A DNA stretch of 64,000 nucleotides from Flavobacteria bacterium BAL38 (lineage in GTDB: Bacteria > Bacteroidota > Bacteroidia > Flavobacteriales > Flavobacteriaceae). A program made the position numbers and the translations under genes. The stretch spans positions 558,001 to 622,000 of the forward strand of contig AAXX01000001.1 in assembly GCA_000169355.1 (NCBI GenBank). Reading direction: 5' to 3'. The notes under the pieces were generated by a model, which saw only the letters and a program-made list of their open reading frames with translations, had not been told where the DNA came from and ran no database searches. Below are positions 29,813 to 39,334 of the stretch, piece after piece (within the stretch, counting starts at the first letter, position 1; every line of letters begins with the position of its first letter).

Positions 29813-29831
29813 TTTTCTTTAGTTTAAATAA

Positions 29832-30566
29832 TTACTTTCTTTTGCGTGCGTTTGGTTTATTTCCATCTCTTCTTGGAGCACCAGATCCTGAAGGTTTAGA
29901 CTTTTGTTTGTCCATTCCAACTAACGGAGAAAGATCTCTTTTTCCATAAACCTCACCTTTCATTATCCATACTTTAATACCCATTCTACCATAAGTAGTA
30001 TGTGCTTCAGCTAATGAATAATCAATATCAGCTCTGAAAGTTGACAAAGGTATTCTACCCTCTTTGAAGTTTTCTGAACGTGCCATTTCAGCTCCATTCA
30101 AACGACCAGAAATTTGAACTTTGATACCTTCTGCGTTCATACGCATAGCAGCAGCAATAGCCATTTTAATTGCACGTCTGTAAGAAATTCTACTTTCAAT
30201 TTGACGAGCGATACTAGTACCTACTAAGTAAGCATCAATTTCAGGTCTTTTAATTTCAAAGATGTTGATTTGAACCTCTTTGTCTGTAATTTTCTTAAGT
30301 TCTTCTTTTAACTTGTCTACCTCTTGACCACCTTTTCCGATAATAATACCAGGTCTAGCAGTAGTGATAGTAACGGTTACAAGTTTTAAAGTTCTTTCGA
30401 TAATTATTTTTGATACACTAGCTTTAGATAAACGAGCATGGATATACTTTCTGATTTTATAATCTTCAGCGATTTTATCACCGTAGTCATTTCCACCATA
30501 CCAGTTTGAATCCCATCCTCTGATGATTCCAAGTCTATTTCCTATTGGATTTGTCTTTTGTCCCAT
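29832..30566 (-). CDS. rpsC: 30S ribosomal protein S3
   Basis: The ATG at 30566 ([18 protein letters not shown]) gives 244 residues. An upstream in-frame ATG would overlap rplV and is rejected. It has the KH domain with [20 protein letters not shown], and the C-terminal signature [15 protein letters not shown] [19 protein letters not shown], then a basic, proline- and glycine-rich tail. It forms the mRNA entry site. Confidence 0.97.
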   Translation of the reverse strand: MGQKTNPIGNRLGIIRGWDSNWYGGNDYGDKIAEDYKIRKYIHARLSKASVSKIIIERTLKLVTVTITTARPGIIIGKGGQEVDKLKEELKKITDKEVQINIFEIKRPEIDAYLVGTSIARQIESRISYRRAIKMAIAAAMRMNAEGIKVQISGRLNGAEMARSENFKEGRIPLSTFRADIDYSLAEAHTTYGRMGIKVWIMKGEVYGKRDLSPLVGMDKQKSKPSGSGAPRRDGNKPNARKRK

Positions 30567-30570
30567 CTTA

Positions 30571-30981
30571 TTAATTGCTTTGTGTGTTATCATTTGATCC
30601 TAACACGATTGTTACGTGATTAGAACGCTTTCTAATTCTATGTGCACGACCTTGTGGAGCTGGACGAAGTCTTTTCAACATCATTCCACCATCTACTGTA
30701 ATCGTTTTTACAAATAAGCCTGCTTCTTCTAAATTAGCATCTACGTTTTTCTGTTGATAATTATTTATCGCAGATAACAATAATTTCTCTAATTTTCTTG
30801 AAGCTTCTTTTTGACTAAATCTTAATATATTAAGAGCTAATTCAACTTTCTGACCTCTAACTAAATCTGCTACTAAACGCATTTTTCTAGGTGAAGTTGG
30901 ACAGTTATTTAATTTAGCAAAAGCAACATGTTTTTTTGCTTCTTTAGTCTGCTCTGCTCTTTCTCTTTTACGAACTCCCAT
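30571..30981 (-). CDS. rplV: 50S ribosomal protein L22
   Basis: The 136-residue exit-tunnel protein shows [20 protein letters not shown] and the C-terminal hairpin region [20 protein letters not shown] with [16 protein letters not shown]. Its N-terminal extension ([18 protein letters not shown]) is basic. The stop lies 4 bases before the rpsC ATG. Confidence 0.98.
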   Translation of the reverse strand: MGVRKRERAEQTKEAKKHVAFAKLNNCPTSPRKMRLVADLVRGQKVELALNILRFSQKEASRKLEKLLLSAINNYQQKNVDANLEEAGLFVKTITVDGGMMLKRLRPAPQGRAHRIRKRSNHVTIVLGSNDNTQSN

Positions 30982-30990
30982 AGCTTCCTA

Positions 30991-31269
30991 TTATTTTTTA
31001 CCTTTATTTTTAGCCCCAGCATGACCTCTAAAAGATCTTGTTGGTGAAAACTCTCCTAATTTGTGTCCTACCATGTTTTCTGTAACGTAAACTGGTACAA
31101 ACTGACGACCATTGTGAACTGCGATAGTCTGTCCAACGAAATCTGGAGTAATCATAGATGCTCTAGACCAAGTCTTAACAACACCTTTATTACCACCTGC
31201 GATATTTTCTTGAACTTTCTTCTCTAATTTAAAGTGAACAAATGGTCCTTTTTTTAATGAACGTGCCAT
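30991..31269 (-). CDS. rpsS: 30S ribosomal protein S19
   Basis: The 92-residue head protein ([70 protein letters not shown]) is complete. It pairs with S13 in the 30S head. Confidence 0.98.
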   Translation of the reverse strand: MARSLKKGPFVHFKLEKKVQENIAGGNKGVVKTWSRASMITPDFVGQTIAVHNGRQFVPVYVTENMVGHKLGEFSPTRSFRGHAGAKNKGKK

Positions 31270-31279
31270 GTCTATCTAA

Positions 31280-32104
31280 TTATTTCTTTCTACGTTCTAC
31301 AATATACTTATTACTCGGGTTAACTTTAGAACGAGTTCTATAACCTTTAGCAGGTAAACCTTTTCTTGAACGTGGATGACCTCCAGAAGAACGTCCTTCT
31401 CCACCTCCCATAGGGTGATCAACTGGGTTCATTGCTACCGGTCTAGTTCTTGGTCTTCTACCTAACCATCTTGATCTACCAGCCTTACCTGATACGATTA
31501 ATTGGTGGTCTGAGTTAGAAACTGCTCCAATTGTAGCTGAACAAGTTAACAAGATCAATCTTGTTTCACCTGATGGCATTTTAATTGTTGCATATTTTCC
31601 GTCTCTTGCCATTAACTGAGCGAAAGTTCCTGCAGAACGAGCGATTACAGCTCCTTGACCTGGTCTTAATTCGATACACGAAATAACAGTTCCTAGAGGA
31701 ATTTTACTTAAAGGCATTGCATTTCCAATTTCTGGAGATGCATCAACACCTGAAACTACAGTTTGTCCAACTTGCAATCCATTCTGTGCAATGATGTAAG
31801 TTTTAGCTCCATCTGCATAATATAATAATGAAATAAATGCTGAACGATTTGGATCGTACTCGATAGTTTTAACTGTAGCTGGAATTCCAACTTTAGTTCT
31901 TTTAAAATCGATAATACGATACTTTTGTTTGTGACCACCACCTACATAACGCATGGTCATCTTTCCTTGACTATTTCTACCTCCTGAGTTTTTTTTCGGT
32001 GCGATCAATGAACGCTCCGGCTTATCAGTTGTAATAGTGTCAAAGCTATTTACAACTCTAAAACGCTGACCCGGGGTAATAGGTTTTAATTTTCTAACTG
32101 ACAT
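31280..32104 (-). CDS. rplB: 50S ribosomal protein L2
   Basis: The 274-residue protein is needed for subunit joining and supports peptidyl transfer. It has [52 protein letters not shown] and the C-terminal signature [18 protein letters not shown] with the functionally important His. Confidence 0.98.
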   Translation of the reverse strand: MSVRKLKPITPGQRFRVVNSFDTITTDKPERSLIAPKKNSGGRNSQGKMTMRYVGGGHKQKYRIIDFKRTKVGIPATVKTIEYDPNRSAFISLLYYADGAKTYIIAQNGLQVGQTVVSGVDASPEIGNAMPLSKIPLGTVISCIELRPGQGAVIARSAGTFAQLMARDGKYATIKMPSGETRLILLTCSATIGAVSNSDHQLIVSGKAGRSRWLGRRPRTRPVAMNPVDHPMGGGEGRSSGGHPRSRKGLPAKGYRTRSKVNPSNKYIVERRKK

Positions 32105-32110
32105 ATTCTA

Positions 32111-32401
32111 TTAGATATTAGTATAAAAATCTATTGTTTCTCCCTCTTGAACTTGAACAATTGCTTTTTTATATGCATTTGTTTTCCCACTGATTAAACC
32201 ACTTTTAGTATATTTAACACTTCTATCAGCTCTATAGTTCATTGTATTAACAGTAACTACATTCACACCAAAAGCTGCTTCAACAGCATTTTTTATTTGA
32301 ATTTTGTTAGCAGTTTTTTCAACTATAAAACCAAAACGGTTAAAAATTTCACCATCTTTAGTTATTTTCTCAGTTATAATAGGCTTAATTATGATGCTCA
32401 T
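32111..32401 (-). CDS. rplW: 50S ribosomal protein L23
   Basis: The 96-residue protein docks trigger factor and SRP at the tunnel exit. It shows IIKPIITEKITKDGE, FIVEKTANKIQIKNAVEAAF and VNTMNYRADRSVKYTKSG. Position between rplD and rplB is standard. Confidence 0.97.
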   Translation of the reverse strand: MSIIIKPIITEKITKDGEIFNRFGFIVEKTANKIQIKNAVEAAFGVNVVTVNTMNYRADRSVKYTKSGLISGKTNAYKKAIVQVQEGETIDFYTNI

Positions 32402-32408
32402 AATCTTA

Positions 32409-33038
32409 TTATTTACTTAAATTAGCTTCAATTCCGTCTACAGCACCCTCTAAAAGAACTAAACTTTTTGCGTTTAAAATAGCATAAGTGCTTAATTCTG
32501 AAGTAGTTACAACGCTAGACGCTTTTAAATTACGTGACGACAAATATACATTTTTATTTGAATCGCCCAACACAAATAAAGATTTTTTATTATCTAACCC
32601 TAAAGATTTCAATACGTTAATGAAATTTTTAGTGCTTGGTGTATCAAATGTAAAATCCTCTACTACTACTAAATTTGATTCATTTACTTTTAAAGATAAA
32701 GCAGATTTACGCGCTAATCTTTTTAAGTTTTTGTTCAATTTAAATGAATAGCTTCTTGGTCTTGGTCCAAAAACTGTACCTCCACCTTTAAACAAAGGGT
32801 TTTTAGCAGAACCTGCACGAGCAGTACCAGTACCTTTTTGTTTTTTAATTTTACGAGTACTTCCTGCAACTTCAGCTCTTTCTTTAGCTTTGTGGTTTCC
32901 TTGTCTTTGATTAGCCAAATATTGCTTTACATCTAAATATACAGCATGTTTGTTTGGCTCGATTGCGAAAACTGAATCAGAAAGTTGAACTTTTCTTCCA
33001 GTTTCTTTTCCGTTAATATCTAAAACTTTTACTTCCAT
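32409..33038 (-). CDS. rplD: 50S ribosomal protein L4
   Basis: The ATG at 33038 ([19 protein letters not shown]) gives 209 residues; its A is the last base of the rplC stop TAA (TAATG), which suggests coupled translation. The longer frame would run far into rplC. It has the tunnel loop TRKIKKQKGTGTARAGSAKNP (as pieces TRKIKKQKGTG and ARAGSAKNPLFKGGG) and FGPRPRSYSFKLNK. In E. coli L4 represses its own operon. Confidence 0.97.
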   Translation of the reverse strand: MEVKVLDINGKETGRKVQLSDSVFAIEPNKHAVYLDVKQYLANQRQGNHKAKERAEVAGSTRKIKKQKGTGTARAGSAKNPLFKGGGTVFGPRPRSYSFKLNKNLKRLARKSALSLKVNESNLVVVEDFTFDTPSTKNFINVLKSLGLDNKKSLFVLGDSNKNVYLSSRNLKASSVVTTSELSTYAILNAKSLVLLEGAVDGIEANLSK

Positions 33039-33655
33039 TACTTCTGAATGATTACATAAGAGTTTTTGTGACCCGGTACACAACCTTTTACTACTAAAAG
33101 ATTTTTCTCACCAACCACTTTTAAAACTCTAAGGTTTTGTACTGTTACATTATCTCCTCCCATTCTTCCAGCCATACGCATTCCTTTGAATACTCTAGAT
33201 GGATAAGATGACGCTCCTACAGATCCAGGTGCTCTTAAACGGTTATGTTGACCGTGTGTTGCTTGTCCAACACCGCCAAAACCATGACGTTTAACAACTC
33301 CTTGGAATCCTTTTCCTTTAGAAACTCCCAAAACATCAACAAATTCACCTTCAGCGAATAAGTCAACAGCGATTACATCGCCTAATTTGTACTCCTCTTC
33401 AAAACCTTTGAATTCAACGACTTTTTTCTTTGCAGCTGTTCCCGCTTTCTTAAAGTGACCTAACTCAGCTTTAATAGAACGTTTTTCAGCTTTGTCATCG
33501 AAACCTAACTGAATAGCAGAATATCCGTCTACTTCATTGGTTCTGACTTGGGTAACAACGCATGGACCACATTCGATTACAGTACAAGGAATATTTTTCC
33601 CGTTCTCATCAAAAATGCTAGTCATGCCAATTTTTCTTCCGATTAACCCAGACAT
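33038..33655 (-). CDS. rplC: 50S ribosomal protein L3
   Basis: The 205-residue early-assembly protein starts [20 protein letters not shown] and contains the signature [40 protein letters not shown] and [19 protein letters not shown]. It is the first gene after a terminator and a consensus promoter, so it begins a new transcript running through S10, spc and alpha genes. Confidence 0.98.
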   Translation of the reverse strand: MSGLIGRKIGMTSIFDENGKNIPCTVIECGPCVVTQVRTNEVDGYSAIQLGFDDKAEKRSIKAELGHFKKAGTAAKKKVVEFKGFEEEYKLGDVIAVDLFAEGEFVDVLGVSKGKGFQGVVKRHGFGGVGQATHGQHNRLRAPGSVGASSYPSRVFKGMRMAGRMGGDNVTVQNLRVLKVVGEKNLLVVKGCVPGHKNSYVIIQK

Positions 33656-33727
33656 ATTAAACTAATTATTAATTAAACTCTTATTTATAATACAAATAGT
33701 ATTTGCACACTACTCATTTTGAGGGTG

Positions 33728-33759
33728 CAAATATATAAATTATTTTTTAATTATCGCAA
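33728..33759 (-). promoter_or_regulatory. Promoter of the rplC-led ribosomal protein operon
   Basis: On the minus strand TTG (33757-33759), a 21-base spacer and TATATTTG (33728-33735) match the Bacteroidota consensus. An 8-bp inverted repeat, ATTTGCAC (33701-33708) and GTGCAAAT (33725-33732), brackets the expected start of transcription, and its right arm overlaps the -7 box. This may be an operator or a 5' mRNA hairpin. Confidence 0.7.
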
Positions 33760-33822
33760 AAATAAATAGTTAAGTAAAAAAACCTTAAAAAAAGATATTT
33801 TTACCTTCTAAAAATGATAAGA

Positions 33823-33858
33823 AAAAAACCGTAATGCTTGAAACATTAACGGTTTTTT
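33823..33858 (-). terminator. Terminator after rpsJ
   Basis: AAAAAACCGT pairs with ACGGTTTTTT, and the stem continues with AATG/CATT after a one-base bulge; the loop is 7 bases. The U-tract is part of the right arm on the minus strand. It separates rpsL-rpsG-fusA-rpsJ from the rplC operon. Confidence 0.85.
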
Positions 33859-33888
33859 CTATTATTGCGATTTTTCAATCTAAATCAA

Positions 33889-34194
33889 TTATACTTTGAT
33901 TTCTACTTCAACTCCGCTTGGTAATTCTAATTTCATTAAAGCATCGATTGTTTTTGAAGAAGAACTATAGATATCTAATAGTCTCTTGTATGAACTTAAT
34001 TCGAACTGCTCTCTTGATTTTTTGTTAACGTGTGGAGAACGTAATACAGTAAAAATCTTTTTGTGAGTTGGTAATGGAATTGGACCCGTTACTACTGCAC
34101 CTGTACTTTTTACAGTTTTTACAATCTTCTCTGCTGATTTATCAACCAACATGTGATCGTAAGATTTTAATTTTATTCTGATTTTTTGACTCAT
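33889..34194 (-). CDS. rpsJ: 30S ribosomal protein S10
   Basis: The 101-residue protein ([58 protein letters not shown]) is also NusE, part of the antitermination complex. Here it is the last gene of the str-type operon with fusA, 11 bases upstream, rather than the first gene of the S10 operon as in E. coli. Confidence 0.98.
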   Translation of the reverse strand: MSQKIRIKLKSYDHMLVDKSAEKIVKTVKSTGAVVTGPIPLPTHKKIFTVLRSPHVNKKSREQFELSSYKRLLDIYSSSSKTIDALMKLELPSGVEVEIKV

Positions 34195-34205
34195 TTTCTT
34201 AAAAA

Positions 34206-36362
34206 TTAAGCGTTACCTTTTGCTTTTTTGATTACAGCTTCTGAAATATTAGAAGGTGTTTCTGCATAATGTGAAAACTCCATTGTTGATGTAGCTCTAC
34301 CTGATGATAATGTTCTTAATGTAGTTACATAACCAAACATTTCTGATAAAGGCACATCTGCTTTGATAGTTTTAGCACCATTTCTATCACCCATGTCATT
34401 TACTTGACCTCTACGACGGTTCAAGTCACCAACGATATCACCCATATTTTCTTCTGGAGTAATAACTTCGATTTTCATGATTGGCTCAAGAATAACTGCA
34501 CCAGCAGCACGACCTACTTCTTTATATCCCATTTTCGCAGCTAATTCAAAAGAAAGAGCATCAGAATCCACAGGGTGGAAAGATCCGTCTAATAAAGTTA
34601 CTTTTAAACTATCTACTGCATATCCTGCTAGAGGACCTGCTTTCATAGCTTCTCTGAAACCTTTTTCAACAGCTGGAATATATTCTTTTGGTACGTTACC
34701 ACCTTTAACTTCATTAACAAACTGTAATCCCATAGGAGCTTTACCGTCTACTAAATCAGCAGGTTCTAAACGGAATACGATATCACCAAATTTACCACGA
34801 CCTCCAGATTGCTTTTTGTAAGTTTCTCTGTGTTGTGCCGATTTTGTGAACGCTTCTTTATATTCTACTTGTGGCTCACCTTGGTTTACCTCAACTTTAA
34901 ACTCACGTTTCATACGATCTACAAGGATGTCTAAGTGTAACTCACCCATACCTGAAATAATCGTTTGACCTGAAGCCTCATCAGTTCTAACTGTAAACGT
35001 TGGATCTTCTTCAGCTAATTTAGCTAAAGCCATACCCATTTTATCTACGTCAGCTTTTGTTTTTGGCTCAATTGCGATACCAATTACAGGATCAGGGAAT
35101 TTCATTGACTCAAGAATAATTGGGTGTTTTTCATCACACATTGTATCTCCAGTCTTGATATCTTTAAATCCTACAGCAGCTCCAATATCTCCAGCCTCAA
35201 TATATTCGATTGGATTTTGTTTGTTAGCGTGCATTTGGTAAATACGAGATATACGCTCTTTGTTTCCTGAACGTGTGTTCAAGATATAAGAACCTGCATC
35301 TAAACGACCTGAATAAGCACGGAAGAAAGCTAAACGACCAACATAAGGGTCAGTAGCAATTTTAAATGCTAAAGCTGCGAACGGCTCTTTTGGATCAGGA
35401 CGACGTAAAATTTTCTTTTGATCTTCTTCTAATAAGTCAGCATCATCAGGGTGAATTCCTTCGATACCTTCTTTATCCATTGGAGATGGTAAGTATTTAC
35501 ATACTGCATCTAACATGAACTGAACACCTTTATTTTTGAAAGAAGAACCAGCAATCATAGGAATGATAGCCATGTCAATTGTAGCAGCTCTTAAAGCTGT
35601 ATTGATTTCTTCCTCAGTAATAGAGTTTTCATCTTCCATGTATTTCTCCAACAAGTTTTCGTCGTAAGTAGCAATCTCTTCAATTAAAATTGAACGGTAC
35701 TCTTTTACTTCGTCAACCATATCAGCTGGAATAGGCACGATATCAAAAGTTGCCCCTTGCGTTTCGTCATGCCAAATAATAGCTTGGTTTTTTACTAAGT
35801 CAACAACTCCTTTAAAGTCATTTTCTTCACCAATTGGTAAAGTAATTGCAACAGCGTTAGATTTTAACATATCTCTAACTTGTTGACAAACATTTAAGAA
35901 GTTAGAACCTTGACGGTCCATTTTGTTTACGAATCCCATACGCGGAACTCTATATTGGTCAGCTAATCTCCAGTTAGTTTCAGATTGAGGCTCAACACCG
36001 TCAACCGCACTAAATAAGAATACTAAACCATCTAATACACGTAACGAACGGTTTACCTCAACTGTAAAGTCAACGTGTCCCGGTGTATCAATAATATTAA
36101 AGTGGTATGGTAATGTCTCTGGCAATACTTTACCTTGTTCAGTTGGGAAATTCCATTCACAAGTTGTAGCAGCTGAAGTAATGGTAATACCTCTTTCTTG
36201 CTCTTGTGCCATCCAGTCCATTGTTGCAGCACCATCATGTACTTCACCAATTTTGTGTGATTTTCCTGTATAGAATAAGATACGCTCTGTTGTTGTTGTT
36301 TTACCAGCATCAATGTGAGCAGCAATTCCAATATTTCTTGTATATTTTAAATCTCTAGCCAT
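34206..36362 (-). CDS. fusA: Elongation factor G
   Basis: The 718-residue translocase has G1 ([20 protein letters not shown]), the switch I region [14 protein letters not shown]3 [13 protein letters not shown]4 NKMD, and the domain IV loop [20 protein letters not shown]. Domain V ends in [20 protein letters not shown]. It is the canonical translating EF-G, judging by its place in the str operon. No fusidic-acid-resistance changes were assessed. Confidence 0.98.
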   Translation of the reverse strand: MARDLKYTRNIGIAAHIDAGKTTTTERILFYTGKSHKIGEVHDGAATMDWMAQEQERGITITSAATTCEWNFPTEQGKVLPETLPYHFNIIDTPGHVDFTVEVNRSLRVLDGLVFLFSAVDGVEPQSETNWRLADQYRVPRMGFVNKMDRQGSNFLNVCQQVRDMLKSNAVAITLPIGEENDFKGVVDLVKNQAIIWHDETQGATFDIVPIPADMVDEVKEYRSILIEEIATYDENLLEKYMEDENSITEEEINTALRAATIDMAIIPMIAGSSFKNKGVQFMLDAVCKYLPSPMDKEGIEGIHPDDADLLEEDQKKILRRPDPKEPFAALAFKIATDPYVGRLAFFRAYSGRLDAGSYILNTRSGNKERISRIYQMHANKQNPIEYIEAGDIGAAVGFKDIKTGDTMCDEKHPIILESMKFPDPVIGIAIEPKTKADVDKMGMALAKLAEEDPTFTVRTDEASGQTIISGMGELHLDILVDRMKREFKVEVNQGEPQVEYKEAFTKSAQHRETYKKQSGGRGKFGDIVFRLEPADLVDGKAPMGLQFVNEVKGGNVPKEYIPAVEKGFREAMKAGPLAGYAVDSLKVTLLDGSFHPVDSDALSFELAAKMGYKEVGRAAGAVILEPIMKIEVITPEENMGDIVGDLNRRRGQVNDMGDRNGAKTIKADVPLSEMFGYVTTLRTLSSGRATSTMEFSHYAETPSNISEAVIKKAKGNA

Positions 36363-36373
36363 TTCTATTCGAA

Positions 36374-36850
36374 TTAAAATCTAAAGTGAGAGAATGCTTT
36401 ATTAGCATCTGCCATTTTGTGAGTATCCATTCTTTTCTTAACAGCAGCACCTTCTTCTTTAGCCGCAGCTAAAATTTCAGAAGCTAATTTACCTGCCATT
36501 GATTTTTCATTTCTTCTTCTTGCATAAAGAATCATCCATTTCATAGAATAAGAAATTTTTCTATCTGGACGAATTTGCATTGGAATCTGGAATGTAGCTC
36601 CACCCACTCTACGTGAACGTACTTCTACGTGAGGCATAACATTTGTTAATGCATCTTTCCATACTTCTAAAGCAGTTTTCTCTGCATCTTGCTTTTTAGC
36701 TTCTACGATATCTAATGCATCATAAAAAACTTTAAAAGCTGTTGATTTTTTACCATCCCACATTAAGTTGTTCACAAAACGCGTTACTAACTGATCGTTA
36801 AATTTTGGATCTGGTAAAAGTGGTCTTTTTTTGGCCGCTCTTTTTCTCAT
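36374..36850 (-). CDS. rpsG: 30S ribosomal protein S7
   Basis: The 158-residue head-assembly protein shows [20 protein letters not shown], the signature [35 protein letters not shown] and the C-terminal [14 protein letters not shown]. Complete, 12 bases before fusA. Confidence 0.98.
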   Translation of the reverse strand: MRKRAAKKRPLLPDPKFNDQLVTRFVNNLMWDGKKSTAFKVFYDALDIVEAKKQDAEKTALEVWKDALTNVMPHVEVRSRRVGGATFQIPMQIRPDRKISYSMKWMILYARRRNEKSMAGKLASEILAAAKEEGAAVKKRMDTHKMADANKAFSHFRF

Positions 36851-36874
36851 GTCTTTTCTTTAAAAGATTTTAAA

Positions 36875-37282
36875 TTACTTTTTCTTTCCAGTTGGTGCAG
36901 CTGCTTGTCCTGGTTTTGGACGTTTAGCTCCGTATTTAGATCTACGTTGTGTTCTTCCTGCAACACCCGCAGTATCTAATGCTCCACGTACGATGTGGTA
37001 ACGTACACCTGGTAAATCTTTTACTCTTCCACCTCTAACTAATACTATCGAGTGCTCTTGTAGATTGTGACCTTCTCCAGGAATGTATGCATTCACCTCG
37101 TTACCGTTTGTTAAACGAACCCTAGCCACCTTTCTCATTGCTGAGTTTGGTTTCTTAGGAGTTGTTGTGTAAACACGAGTACACACACCTCTTCTTTGAG
37201 GACAAGAATCTAAAGCAGCCGATTTACTCTTCTTAGTTATTTGGGTTCTCCCTGTTCTTACTAATTGTTGAATTGTTGGCAT
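36875..37282 (-). CDS. rpsL: 30S ribosomal protein S12
   Basis: The 135-residue decoding-centre protein starts [40 protein letters not shown] keeps the lysine equivalent to E. coli Lys43, and [17 protein letters not shown] keeps the one equivalent to Lys88, so the sites where streptomycin resistance usually arises are wild type. A short basic tail extends the C-terminus. First gene of the operon, with a clear promoter. Confidence 0.98.
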   Translation of the reverse strand: MPTIQQLVRTGRTQITKKSKSAALDSCPQRRGVCTRVYTTTPKKPNSAMRKVARVRLTNGNEVNAYIPGEGHNLQEHSIVLVRGGRVKDLPGVRYHIVRGALDTAGVAGRTQRRSKYGAKRPKPGQAAAPTGKKK

Positions 37283-37335
37283 AATTAAATACTAAAAATT
37301 TTTACTGTTTAAAATTCCCGCTTTTTACGGGGTTG

Positions 37336-37365
37336 CAAATGTAGGAATTATTTTTTACTTTCCAA
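37336..37365 (-). promoter_or_regulatory. Promoter of rpsL-rpsG-fusA-rpsJ
   Basis: On the minus strand TTG (37363-37365), a 19-base spacer and TACATTTG (37336-37343) fit the Bacteroidota consensus. Transcription would begin near 37329, giving a leader of about 47 bases that includes a small CCCG/CGGG hairpin. Confidence 0.7.
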
Positions 37366-37553
37366 ATCATAATATATTAATTTTCAATGCAATTTGATTT
37401 TAGTAGTGATTTGATTTGTATTAGGTTACAAAAAGTAACGACAAAAATTTTCAAGAATAGCTGTATTGGATTCTGAAACAATCCCGAAGCTATAGGACAG
37501 AAAGACAAAGTAGATTTAAAATTTATTTTACTTTTTTTCGTTTCTTTACTGCG

Positions 37554-39215
37554 ATGAAATCATTTTTGCTTTTTATTCTTTTATTTTTTTTCCAATTCTC
37601 ATTGGGACAAAACTTCTATTTAAAAATCGAAGGGAAATCGGAAAACGAATGCAAAACAATTGATAGTATGCTTTATAACAAAAAACATAAATCTGTTGCA
37701 TTACTTTTAGAAGAGCAAAAACGTTTTGAAACAAAGCTAACAAATCAAGGTTTTTTTGATTGGTTACTATTAGAACAAAAAAAGACAAATGACAGCAGTT
37801 TTGTTTTTAAATACAACATAGGTCAATCTGTAAAAAACACCACTATATATATAGGTAAACTTTCTGAAGCCGAAAAGTTGTTATTACAATTAGAAAAAGA
37901 CACTTTGAATATCGCTACTAATGAAGTTGAAAATTTTATGAAAAGTAAAATTGCGTTATTAGAAAAGAAAGGATATTCGTTAGCAAATTTGCAATTAATC
38001 AATCAGAGAAAAATTGAAAATAATTTATTTTCTGGTTTACAACTCAAACTGAATTCAAAAAGAAACATTACAGATATTGTTATTCTAGGGTATGATAAAT
38101 TTCCGGCGGGGATTAAAAAGGCAATTTCCAAAAAGGCAAAAAAAGCAACTTTTAATCAGGATAATTTAAATCAAATTAACGATGAGTTTGACAAATTACA
38201 ATTTGTTAGTCAGTTAAAATATCCTGAGATTTTATTCACGACCGATTCGACAAAAATTTTTGTGTATTTAGAAAAATCGAAACCTAATAAATTTGATGGT
38301 TTTATTGGATTTTCGAACGACGACCAAAGTAAATTGACTTTTAATGGTTATTTAGATTTGCAATTGCAGAACATTTTGAATTCGGGTGAAAAATTTAATT
38401 TGTATTGGAAAAACGATGGCAACCAACAAACTTCATTTAATTTAGGAACCGAATTACCTTATTTATTTAAAACTCCAATTGGAATTAAAGCCAACCTACG
38501 AATCTTTAAACAAGACTCTACTTTTCAAAATACAAATACCGATTTGAATTTGGGTTATTATTTTTCGTACAACACCAAAGCGTATTTGGGATATCAGAAA
38601 ACTAATTCAGTTGATATTCAAAACACCAACTCCTTTAGCTTGAATGATTTTACAAATACATTTTTAACCACAAGTTTTGAACATTTAACTTTCTCTACAA
38701 CTAATTTTATTTTTCCAGAAAAAACAAAAGTAATTGCAAAGTTTGGAAGTGGAAATCGAACCATAGTAACTACAAAATCGAATCAGTTTTTTGCACAATT
38801 AGAACTCAGTCATCATTTAGAATTGAACCCAAAAAATAGTATTTTTATAAAAAACCAATCCTATTATCTACAAAGCAATGATTATGTAATTAACGAATTG
38901 TATCGTTTTGGCGGCATAAACTCGATTCGAGGTTTTAATGAAAATAGCTTACAAGCGAATGCCTTTAGTGGAATTATGGCTGAATACCGTTATCTTTTAG
39001 CACCCAATCTCTATATTCATACGATTACCGATTATGGCTATTTTCAAGACAAAACAAATGAGATTGAAAATAAGCTTATTGGAATTGGTTTCGGTTTTGG
39101 GTTATTCAGTAAAAACGGCTTGTTTAATTTGATTTATGCCAATGGAAGCACCAGTGACCAAGCGATAAAAATTTCGAATTCAATAGTGCATATTAGTTTT
39201 AAAACGAATTTTTAA
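37554..39215 (+). CDS. Omp85/BamA-superfamily outer-membrane protein
   Basis: The 553-residue protein has a signal peptide (MKSFLLFILLFFFQFSLGQ). A soluble N-terminal half follows with at least one POTRA-like unit (ITDIVILGYDKFPAGIKKAI to FVSQLKYPEILF, about 180-235). A C-terminal barrel of about 16 strands starts near residue 245, and YRFGGINSIRGFNENS contains the RGF tripeptide of the lid-lock loop found in BamA, TamA and FhaC. The last residue is an aromatic Phe. It is shorter than BamA and may be a TamA- or FhaC-like transporter or an accessory barrel. No partner gene is adjacent. Confidence 0.8.
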   Translation: MKSFLLFILLFFFQFSLGQNFYLKIEGKSENECKTIDSMLYNKKHKSVALLLEEQKRFETKLTNQGFFDWLLLEQKKTNDSSFVFKYNIGQSVKNTTIYIGKLSEAEKLLLQLEKDTLNIATNEVENFMKSKIALLEKKGYSLANLQLINQRKIENNLFSGLQLKLNSKRNITDIVILGYDKFPAGIKKAISKKAKKATFNQDNLNQINDEFDKLQFVSQLKYPEILFTTDSTKIFVYLEKSKPNKFDGFIGFSNDDQSKLTFNGYLDLQLQNILNSGEKFNLYWKNDGNQQTSFNLGTELPYLFKTPIGIKANLRIFKQDSTFQNTNTDLNLGYYFSYNTKAYLGYQKTNSVDIQNTNSFSLNDFTNTFLTTSFEHLTFSTTNFIFPEKTKVIAKFGSGNRTIVTTKSNQFFAQLELSHHLELNPKNSIFIKNQSYYLQSNDYVINELYRFGGINSIRGFNENSLQANAFSGIMAEYRYLLAPNLYIHTITDYGYFQDKTNEIENKLIGIGFGFGLFSKNGLFNLIYANGSTSDQAIKISNSIVHISFKTNF

Positions 39216-39226
39216 GAAGTAATTTG

Positions 39227-39288
39227 ACCGCAGATTCGGAGATTGTAAAAAAACTTAAAATAATAAAAAAAATCTGCGAATCTGCGGT
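39227..39288. repeat. Intergenic inverted repeat with octamer doublets
   Basis: The 18-base arms 39227-39244 and 39271-39288 are complementary except for one position. Each arm is itself a near-tandem doublet of an 8-mer (AATCTGCG repeated on the right). It lies between the Omp85-like gene and rlmB and may end transcription of the former, though no good T-tract follows. Confidence 0.7.
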
Positions 39289-39322
39289 TAAAACATAATA
39301 ATTAAAATTCAAACTAAAATCC

Positions 39323-39330
39323 TATCTTTG
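39323..39330 (+). promoter_or_regulatory. -7 box abutting the rlmB start codon
   Basis: TATCTTTG fits TAnnTTTG and ends only 4 bases before the rlmB ATG at 39335. With the normal distance, transcription would start at or within a few bases of the ATG, so the message may be nearly or fully leaderless. Confidence 0.55.
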
Positions 39331-39334
39331 CGCC

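Noticed and set aside
33709..33724. Small RNA or attenuator between rpsJ and rplC
   Set aside because: Only the promoter, a short inverted repeat and a terminator are visible; no separate transcript can be supported.
37480..37505. Phrase with CCCGAAGCTATAGGAC before the Omp85-like gene
   Set aside because: It looks like a decayed short palindrome, but only one arm is convincing, so it is not listed as a repeat element.
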